Assembly: GCA_963695505.1 (NCBI GenBank)
Contig: CAVOGX010000014.1
Location: forward strand, 558,001 to 622,000
Length of the DNA: 64,000 nucleotides
Direction: 5' to 3'
Source: JACSRF01 sp963695505
GTDB taxonomy: Bacteria; Chloroflexota; Anaerolineae; Promineifilales; Promineifilaceae
The notes beneath the pieces were generated by a model. It worked only from the letters and a program-made list of their open reading frames with translations. It was not told where the DNA came from and did no database searches. Positions 54,381 through 64,000 of this stretch are shown piece after piece (position 1 is the first letter of the stretch; every line of letters starts with the position of its first letter). The translations under genes were made by a program, and so were the position numbers.

Positions 54381-56174
54381 TTAGCGTAGGCGACGGCGGA
54401 AGACAGAAGCAGTTGTTACTCCCAGCAGCCCCACCAAGGCCGCCACCAGCACCAGGGGCGTGCCGCTGGCTGTGTCCGTCGCCTGCAAGGAAACGGCCGT
54501 TGGATCAACTGTATCCCCCGCAGCAAAGTCAGAAAAACTAATAATTCCAGAACGGGTCACAGATGTGTTAGCCACATAGCTCGTATTCGTGCCATCGTCG
54601 CAATCCCATCCGGCGCCACCAAGATTACCAGGGTATTTACAAACTCGACTATTCGCATCAGCCGTTGCATAGGGCAGTGTCATGGCTAAATCAAAACCAG
54701 AAGTAACGCGATTACCCAAAATATCCTCCCCATACACGTGCCACCAATTCCCCGTGCTGATACCGTGATTGCCAGTGCTACCTGTTGCCGCCAGATGATT
54801 TGCATTCATCTCTTCTATAAATAAGCAATTTAAAGAACCTAAAGAAGTGATCGTAAAGGAAAGATTACCAACGGTCAATGGGGTGCCGGTAGATAATGTA
54901 CAATTTTGAGCCACTGGCCGATATTCAAGCGCACCGATGTCACATTCCGTTCCTGAATCCCCTAAACTATCACCATCAAAATTCCGACCAGCACCCCTTT
55001 GGTCAACTCCACCTATTGAGGATGCGCTATCACAAAGGCTATTGGAAACAACATCAATTGCATTACTGCCAGCAAACAGAGCATGTGTTTGATTAAGACC
55101 ACCATTCTCGGCCAGATTTGTATCAAAGTTTGTGACAGTTCCCAGATTTCCCACACAAGTAGCATCACTAACTAAGTTATTGCTTCCACTTAAAGGACCG
55201 ATGCAATTGTTGGGAGTATTTTGATGGAGAATGGTATTAGCAACGCTAGCTGTGTTAGATGAAGTATTATGTATACCACCACCATTTGTTGTAGCAGAGT
55301 TACCATAAAACGTATTATTTGCTAAGGTCATGTTTGCGCCTACTGCTGCTGCAGCAAAAGTTACTCCTCCACCAAAATTCCCTGCAACGTTACCACTTAT
55401 TGTTGTGTTTCTAACTTCCAACGCGCCTCCGCTATAGATACCTCCACCCTGCCTATTCGCAGCAGAAACTGTATTATTGGCTATTGTGCTATTCAAAATA
55501 GTAAGAGAGTCATTACTACCAGTTCGAATCCCCCCTCCTCTTCCGGTGGTTGTTACATTATCAACAATAGAACTATTAAGTATATAGATAGATGAACCAG
55601 AGGATCCGGTAGAATAGACACCACCGCCGTCCACACCCGCAGTATTTTCGGTTATAAACACATTTTGTGTTGTCAATGAACTGTCTCGAATCTCAATACC
55701 ACCGCCATTACCAACTACATTACCATTCAATATGGTTAGTCCATTAAAAGAAACCTGAGCCCCATTGAAAATCTCAAATACCCTATCCCCAATTACTCCT
55801 CCATTTCCATCAATAATTGTTTGGTTAGGTCCAGGTGCATTAATTGTCAAATCTGCCTGAATATCAAAATCACCTGTAGCATTTATGTCCTCATCACCTG
55901 ATGCATTTGTTAGCAAAATTGTATATGTGCCTGCTAGCAAATTGATTACATCAACCGCGCTTCCAGCAATACAAGCATCTACTGCACTATTCGTATTAGC
56001 TGCTTGTATGGCTTCCCTGAGCGAACAATCACCATCACTATTTAGTTCATCAACCGTTGTTGTTACTGTAATTGTGGCGGCGTGTACTGGTGAAACCTGT
56101 TGGAAGACCATTTCAAAAAAGATAAAAAATGTAAAAAAAATTAGGGCTTGTAACGCGGTTCTATAAGTTTTCAT
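54381..56174 (-). CDS. Secreted CSLREA-domain beta-helix protein with C-terminal anchor
   Basis: 597 residues. A signal peptide (ALIFFTFFIFFEMVFQQVSPVHA) is followed by the CSLREA domain (DGDCSLREAIQAANTN). A parallel beta-helix follows, with GNGGGIEI, DGGGVYST, RGGGIRTG, QGGGIYSG, FGGGVTFA and NGGGIHN turns, closing in CDIGALEYRP. A ~130-residue globular region precedes a hydrophobic helix (LVLVAALVGLLGVTTASVF) with an RRRLR tail, the layout of a cell-surface sorting anchor. The beta-helix part is more AT-rich than the rest of the gene. Its partner in the window (27.0-29.5 kb) ends differently. Confidence 0.85.
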   Translation of the reverse strand: MKTYRTALQALIFFTFFIFFEMVFQQVSPVHAATITVTTTVDELNSDGDCSLREAIQAANTNSAVDACIAGSAVDVINLLAGTYTILLTNASGDEDINATGDFDIQADLTINAPGPNQTIIDGNGGVIGDRVFEIFNGAQVSFNGLTILNGNVVGNGGGIEIRDSSLTTQNVFITENTAGVDGGGVYSTGSSGSSIYILNSSIVDNVTTTGRGGGIRTGSNDSLTILNSTIANNTVSAANRQGGGIYSGGALEVRNTTISGNVAGNFGGGVTFAAAAVGANMTLANNTFYGNSATTNGGGIHNTSSNTASVANTILHQNTPNNCIGPLSGSNNLVSDATCVGNLGTVTNFDTNLAENGGLNQTHALFAGSNAIDVVSNSLCDSASSIGGVDQRGAGRNFDGDSLGDSGTECDIGALEYRPVAQNCTLSTGTPLTVGNLSFTITSLGSLNCLFIEEMNANHLAATGSTGNHGISTGNWWHVYGEDILGNRVTSGFDLAMTLPYATADANSRVCKYPGNLGGAGWDCDDGTNTSYVANTSVTRSGIISFSDFAAGDTVDPTAVSLQATDTASGTPLVLVAALVGLLGVTTASVFRRRLR

Positions 56175-56412
56175 TTTGTCTCTCCTTATTAAATACCGAA
56201 TACATGCATTCTAAATCCAAAATGTCAGGAATAACAATGCTAGGGAGGTTTTGTGGGGAAACCTGGAATTTCGGCCGGCTAATTAGCTTCCCTGCAATTG
56301 TCCTGGCAGATCAACACAGTTCTAGAGTCCTATTCTAGATCGGCGAGAGGGGGGCTGGCAATCAGGTTTGGTTTAGATTTGGTTAGAGTTTTGGCGCAGC
56401 AATTGAATTCCT

Positions 56413-56445
56413 AGACCTGCGAGGTTTGTTAAACCTCGCAGGTCT
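56413..56445. repeat. AGACCTGCGAGGTTT hairpin
   Basis: The two 15-base arms are exact reverse complements with a three-base GTT loop. They are identical to the arms at 17529-17589. It lies 12 bases past the stop of the acyltransferase gene. Confidence 0.85.
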
Positions 56446-56456
56446 GGCTTGGGTCT

Positions 56457-57701
56457 CTACGACAGCGCAGTGGCCGCCCACAACGCGCCCCAACCGGGCA
56501 GCAGCAACCACCAGTCGCTCTCGCCCTGCTGCAAGGAGGGCAGCAGCAGCAGTTCTGTGCCATCCGGGGCGGGAATGCGGCGGGCCATGCCCGTCAGGTG
56601 GGGCTGGGGACCAATTTCCAGGCAAACGCCTACGCCCATCGCGTACAGCGTCTGCACGGCCGGGGCAAAACGCACTGCGGCGCGCACGTGATCGCGCCAG
56701 TAGCCGGGGTGAGTCACCGTATCCGGCATGGCAATCTTCCCGGTGACGTTGGAAATCAGGGGGATTTGCGGCGGGTGGTAGGTGATGGTGGCCGCAACTT
56801 GCGCAAAATCGTCCAGCATCGGTTCCATGAGGGGGGAGTGGAAGGCGTGGGAAACCACCAGCGGGCGGGCGCGTACGCGCTCTTGCTTCAAAGCAGCAAG
56901 GATGGCGGCAACGGCCGTTTCCTCACCGGAGATCACCGTTTGCGTGGGACCGTTCACCGCGGCAATGGAAACCCGGTCGCTGTAAGGGGTCAGGGCCGCT
57001 GCCACTACTTCCTCGGCGGCAAAAACGGCAGCCATGCTGCCCCCAGAGGGCAGCGCCCCCATCAGCCGCCCGCGGGCGGCAATTAGCTTCAAGCCATCGG
57101 CCAGGCTGAAAACGCCCGCCAGCGCCGCGGCCACGTATTCGCCCACGCTGTGCCCCAGCACCACGGCGGGGCGTACACCCCAGGCCAGCCACAGCCGGGC
57201 CAGGGCATACTCCACGGCAAATAAGGCGGGCTGGGTGTAGGTGGTCTCGTTAATGGGCGAAGCAGCGGGATCGGCGGGGTAAATTACGTCCAACAGGGGC
57301 CGGTCGAGATACGGCCGTAACCCCTGGGCACATTCATCCAGCGCCTGGCGAAACACTGGCTCCGACTCGTACAGTTCGCGGCCCATGCCCGCATACTGCG
57401 CCCCCTGCCCCGTGCAGAGGAAGGCCACCTGGGGTGGCGTCTGCGGCGCCTGCCCGCTGATCCAGCCTTGCGGCGCTTCCCCGGCCAAAAAGGCGCTCAG
57501 TTTTGCGGCAGCCTCTAGCCTATCTTTTGCCCACAGCGCCAGGCGAAAGGGACCTTCCCCCAGGGCCGCATCGGGCCAGTCAGCCCCCGCCTGCAGGCGA
57601 TCATGCAGCCTAGCGGCCTGCTGCCGCAGTTCTTTTTCCGTCGCTGCCGCTAATTTGAGCATGTGAAACGGCCGTTTTCCACCCAATTGCCCTTCCTCCA
57701 T
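56457..57701 (-). CDS. Free-standing PKS-type acyltransferase (malonyl-type signature)
   Basis: 414 residues. It begins with the short KS-AT linker (RPFHMLKLAAATEKEL) and continues as a complete AT domain: VAFLCTGQGAQYAGMGREL, TYTQPALFAVEYALARL, the catalytic serine in VVLGHSVGEYVAAALAG, and VVSHAFHSPLMEPML with the HAFH motif linked to malonyl-CoA selection. It has no KS, KR or ACP. The gene is therefore a discrete acyltransferase or a fragment of a modular polyketide synthase. Its C-terminus (LLPGWGALWAATALS) is shorter than in the neighbouring AT. Confidence 0.8.
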   Translation of the reverse strand: MEEGQLGGKRPFHMLKLAAATEKELRQQAARLHDRLQAGADWPDAALGEGPFRLALWAKDRLEAAAKLSAFLAGEAPQGWISGQAPQTPPQVAFLCTGQGAQYAGMGRELYESEPVFRQALDECAQGLRPYLDRPLLDVIYPADPAASPINETTYTQPALFAVEYALARLWLAWGVRPAVVLGHSVGEYVAAALAGVFSLADGLKLIAARGRLMGALPSGGSMAAVFAAEEVVAAALTPYSDRVSIAAVNGPTQTVISGEETAVAAILAALKQERVRARPLVVSHAFHSPLMEPMLDDFAQVAATITYHPPQIPLISNVTGKIAMPDTVTHPGYWRDHVRAAVRFAPAVQTLYAMGVGVCLEIGPQPHLTGMARRIPAPDGTELLLLPSLQQGESDWWLLLPGWGALWAATALS

Positions 57702-57753
57702 ACCTTGAATCCTGTTATTCGCACCCCGTAATCCGCAACAAACAATTCACCGT

Positions 57754-59019
57754 TTACCATACATGTAACGCCGCCCAATCCACCGCCACGCCCTGCACGT
57801 ACAGCGTGCCCAGGCTGTGCAGCAGCGTCTCCCAGGCATCCTGCCCCTTCACCAGCGAGGGCAGCCAGAAAATCTCTGCACCTTCCGGGACCGGTAGGCG
57901 GCGGGCCATGCCCAACAGCGTGCTGTCCGGTCCAATTTCTACAAAATGGTGTATCCCGGCAGCAAACAAGGTTTGCATGGCGTCGCTAAAGCGCACCGCC
58001 TGGCGCTGGTGCTGCCGCCAATAAGCGGGTTGTGTAAGCTGCTGCCCGTTTACGGCCGTACCCGTCACTCCCGACACGTAAGCCGCCTGCGGAGGGGACA
58101 GCTGCATCCCCGCTGCCAGCGCCTCAAACTCATCCAGCATGGGGTCTACCAGCGGCGAATGAGAAGCCTGGGCCACCGCCAGCCGCCGAACGCGAATGCG
58201 CTGTGCTTGCAGCGCCGCCACTGCTTCTTCTACCGCCTCGCTGGCGCCGGAAATAACCACATTTTTGGGGCCGTTGACCACGGCGATGGAAACCTGGCCG
58301 GCATAAGGGGCAATGGCCGCCCGCACCTGCTCCTCATCGGCAAAAACAGCCACCATTTGCCCTTTCTGGGGCAGGCCATCCATCAGCCTTCCGCGCGCTG
58401 CCACCAACCGCAGACCATCCTCCAGGTTTAACACTCCGGCAGCGCAGGCGGCAGCATATTCGCCCACGCTGTGCCCGGTAACGGCCGTTGGCTGAATCCC
58501 CCATGCCCGCCACAGAGAGGCCAGGGCGTACTCAATGGCAAACAGCGCAGGCTGAGAATAGGTCATGCCCGTGAGCAAAGGTGACGCCTCACCTGGGTCG
58601 CTGGCAGGATAGAGAATGGGCAGCAGATCACCGCCCAGCAGTTTATCGCACGCGTCCAGCGCCTGGCGAAAACGAGGTTCGCTGCGGTAAAGGTCACGGG
58701 CCATGCCCACATATTGCGCCCCATGCCCGGTGAATAAAAAGGCCACCGGGGGCGGCTCCGTCACTGGGCCAGCAGACACCAACAGGCCAGGGACATCGCT
58801 GTGCTGCCCGCCAGCCAAGGCCCAAAGCTGCTGGCGCATCTCCGCTTCGCCGGACGCCAACACCACTGCCCGAAACGGCCGTTCCGTTTCTGCGCTATCC
58901 ACGGTTTTCTTCCAAGGCTGGTCTGCCAGCCGGGCGGCTTTGGCGGCCAGTTCTTCCACCGTGTTCGCCGCCAGCGGTAAAATGTGAAACGGCCGTGTCA
59001 TTGCCACTTTTTCATCCAT
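57754..59019 (-). CDS. Free-standing PKS-type acyltransferase (diverged selectivity motif)
   Basis: 421 residues with the same layout as the gene at 56457: linker RPFHILPLAANTVEEL, then VAFLFTGHGAQYVGMARDL, TYSQPALFAIEYALASL, catalytic AVTGHSVGEYAAACAAG and AVAQASHSPLVDPML. The selectivity motif is QASH, nearer the YASH of methylmalonyl-type ATs than to HAFH. The end (LGTLYVQGVAVDWAALH) is the usual post-AT linker. The TGQGAQY of the neighbour is TGHGAQY here. The two genes are tandem duplicates on one strand, separated by 52 bases. Confidence 0.8.
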   Translation of the reverse strand: MDEKVAMTRPFHILPLAANTVEELAAKAARLADQPWKKTVDSAETERPFRAVVLASGEAEMRQQLWALAGGQHSDVPGLLVSAGPVTEPPPVAFLFTGHGAQYVGMARDLYRSEPRFRQALDACDKLLGGDLLPILYPASDPGEASPLLTGMTYSQPALFAIEYALASLWRAWGIQPTAVTGHSVGEYAAACAAGVLNLEDGLRLVAARGRLMDGLPQKGQMVAVFADEEQVRAAIAPYAGQVSIAVVNGPKNVVISGASEAVEEAVAALQAQRIRVRRLAVAQASHSPLVDPMLDEFEALAAGMQLSPPQAAYVSGVTGTAVNGQQLTQPAYWRQHQRQAVRFSDAMQTLFAAGIHHFVEIGPDSTLLGMARRLPVPEGAEIFWLPSLVKGQDAWETLLHSLGTLYVQGVAVDWAALHVW

Positions 59020-59172
59020 GATATCCTCATTTAGCTGTGAGCTTTTGCTCCTGCTTACAACCCCACCAACGCTTCAGAGTTGCCTATTCGCCTCATTTTA
59101 CAGCCTGCAGCACAATATTCCAGAGATGGATATCCATCCTTAAAAATTCTCCTTTCCCACAAGAACATGTGT

Positions 59173-59178
59173 TATACT
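59173..59178 (+). promoter_or_regulatory. Possible -10 box of dnaE
   Basis: TATACT lies about 90 bases before the dnaE ATG in an otherwise gene-free spacer. No clear -35 is seen, and the start codon has no strong ribosome site. Confidence 0.35.
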
Positions 59179-59266
59179 CGCCTTCACCTGCGGGGTAACA
59201 CAACAATAGCCACCAATCACCCCACCGTACCAAAAACAAACGGACCAGCTAAGCAACAATCAAACT

Positions 59267-63159
<3,893 letters not shown>

Positions 63160-63167
63160 GGTTTAGG

Positions 63168-63263
63168 CGGGAGTGGATGGGAGTCGAACCCACCGCTGCT
63201 TGCTCTGTGCAACCAGCCACCGATTTTGAAGACCGGGGCATCCACCGGGACACAACCACTCCC
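63168..63263 (-). tRNA. selC: tRNA-Sec (anticodon UCA)
   Basis: 96 bases without CCA. It has an 8-bp acceptor stem (GGGAGUGG/CCACUCCC), G73, a 6-bp D stem (GUGUCC/GGAUGC) with CGGU loop, an anticodon stem CCGGU/AUCGG with loop CUUCAAA, a long variable arm (GCUGGUUGC against GCAAGCAGC, one mismatch) and a 5-bp T stem with UUCGACU. These are the hallmarks of bacterial selenocysteine tRNA. The anticodon is at 63227-63229. The organism must also have SelA, SelB and SelD, which are not in this window. Confidence 0.95.
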
Positions 63264-63405
63264 ACTCCTTAGTCTAGCCTATTCCTGATAAAATGGGTAC
63301 TGGGAGCTGAAACAAAGCATGCACCATGCCTTATTATCCATAAGCGCGTGCAGATTTTATCAGCCGCTTTCCAGACCGCGGCATGTTGGTAGATGCCAAA
63401 ACAAC

Positions 63406-63434
63406 TTGACAGCAACCGATGGTTTAGATAGAAT
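63406..63434 (+). promoter_or_regulatory. Promoter of the tRNA-Phe-Gly-Cys cluster
   Basis: TTGACA, exactly 17 bases, then TAGAAT, ending 32 bases before tRNA-Phe. Confidence 0.8.
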
Positions 63435-63466
63435 CCACGCACCTTAACAAAGCACAAGGTTTGCTT

Positions 63467-63539
63467 GCCGGGATAGCTCAGTTGGTAGAGCACTGCACTG
63501 AAAATGCAGGAGTCCCCAGTTCGAGTCTGGGTCCTGGCA
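63467..63539 (+). tRNA. tRNA-Phe (anticodon GAA)
   Basis: Acceptor GCCGGGA/UCCUGGC, anticodon loop CUGAAAA on stem UGCA, regular T-arm CCCAG-UUCGAGU-CUGGG. CCA is not encoded. Confidence 0.95.
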
Positions 63540-63552
63540 TTTCTCAAGAACT

Positions 63553-63626
<74 letters not shown>

Positions 63627-63669
63627 CTTACAAGCGGCAGGCAATCATTTGCCTGCCACTCTTGTTTAT

Positions 63670-63740
<71 letters not shown>

Positions 63741-63755
63741 AAAAAAATCGAGAAG

Positions 63756-63781
63756 GCCCTTGCAATTGCAAGGGCTTTTTT
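63756..63781 (+). terminator. Terminator of the tRNA cluster
   Basis: GCCCTTGC and GCAAGGGC pair around AATT, followed by six T. Confidence 0.9.
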
Positions 63782-63870
63782 AATGCCCATCTGAGACTTT
63801 GTAACGGCCGTTTGCCCCAAACCCGTCCCATGAGTTATTATCAAGAACCTCATAAAAAGGAGCTTCTAAC

Positions 63871-64000
63871 ATGGAACCCAGCGCTGCGATGCGTGAGTAT
63901 CTGGCAGAAATCTACCGCTTACAGCAAGACAGCCCTACCGTCAGCACAACCAGCCTTGCTGATCGGTTAAACGTCTCTGCCCCGGCCGTACCGCGCATGC
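63871..64000 (+). CDS. DtxR/MntR-family metalloregulator, N-terminal part (partial)
   Basis: The first 43 codons of a gene cut by the right edge: MEPSAAMREYLAEIYRLQQD, then STTSLADRLNVSAPAVPRM. This is the winged-helix start of the DtxR/MntR/IdeR family (ExYLxxIYxL ... VSxSxLAxxLxVSxxxVxxM), which binds Fe2+ or Mn2+ and represses metal-uptake genes. AAAAGGAG lies about ten bases before the ATG. Metal specificity and the rest of the gene cannot be seen. Confidence 0.85.
   Translation, partial: MEPSAAMREYLAEIYRLQQDSPTVSTTSLADRLNVSAPAVPRM

Noticed and set aside
63269..63547. 92-codon minus-strand frame across tRNA-Phe
   Set aside because: It overlaps a tRNA and its promoter and has no protein family features.

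Overview
The window is a bacterial chromosome segment, moderately GC-rich and densely coding on both strands. The gene set suggests a Chloroflexota lineage, most likely Anaerolineae-like: secreted beta-helix/CSLREA and Calx-beta proteins, a Flp pilin, cytochromes P450, an unusual isocitrate/isopropylmalate dehydrogenase and a T-box leader before leuS. This placement is inferred from gene content only; there is no rRNA in the window.

Layout. 1-8 kb: partial zinc-ribbon coiled-coil protein, two FemA/FemX-like peptidoglycan transferases, an isocitrate/isopropylmalate dehydrogenase, a membrane phosphoesterase, a Flp pilin, and an operon of a PLP deaminase/desulfhydrase, a hydroxyacyl-CoA dehydrogenase-like protein and a small zinc protein. 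7.8-9 kb: a SelW-like selenoprotein with an in-frame UGA, downstream of a GDPD-type phosphodiesterase. 9.1-12.9 kb: tRNA-Ala(CGC), then a leucine T-box leader that encloses tRNA-Ala(GGC) and precedes a hydrolase and leuS. 12.9-17.4 kb: a membrane protein paired with a putative EAD7-like protein, a small DUF2281-like protein and a histidine kinase. 17.6-24.9 kb (mostly minus strand): asnA, fatty-acid/phenylacetate-type CoA enzymes, a SnoaL-like protein, a trans-sulfuration enzyme, a K+ channel and a double Nudix protein. 25-38 kb: DMT transporter, B3/4 protein, a large secreted beta-helix/Calx-beta protein, a kinase-like phosphotransferase, two P450s, a double GNAT protein, an AT-rich membrane gene and an ALDH7-type dehydrogenase. 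38.5-47.5 kb: three APC-superfamily transporters (one KimA-like) with a group II intron between two of them. 47.6-59 kb: S41 peptidase lipoprotein, beta-solenoid protein, sugar aminotransferase/acyltransferase/glycosyltransferase genes, a CSLREA protein and two free-standing PKS-type acyltransferases. 59.2-64 kb: dnaE, tRNA-Sec, tRNA-Phe/Gly/Cys and the start of a DtxR-family regulator.

Three signals stand out. (1) The window has both halves of a selenocysteine trait: tRNA-Sec(UCA), and a SelW-like gene with a CxxU motif and a candidate SECIS hairpin. (2) A leucine T-box riboswitch has a complete tRNA-Ala gene between Stem I and its antiterminator. (3) The octamer ACGGCCGT occurs about 70 times by eye, against roughly one expected, and is absent from the intron and from an AT-rich island. 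Spacers also carry long hairpins built from short iterated words.

Caution: at least nine reading-frame breaks affect genes here, including essential ones (leuS, dnaE). Most are probably sequencing or assembly indels; the dnaE break lies exactly on a classic slippery heptamer.
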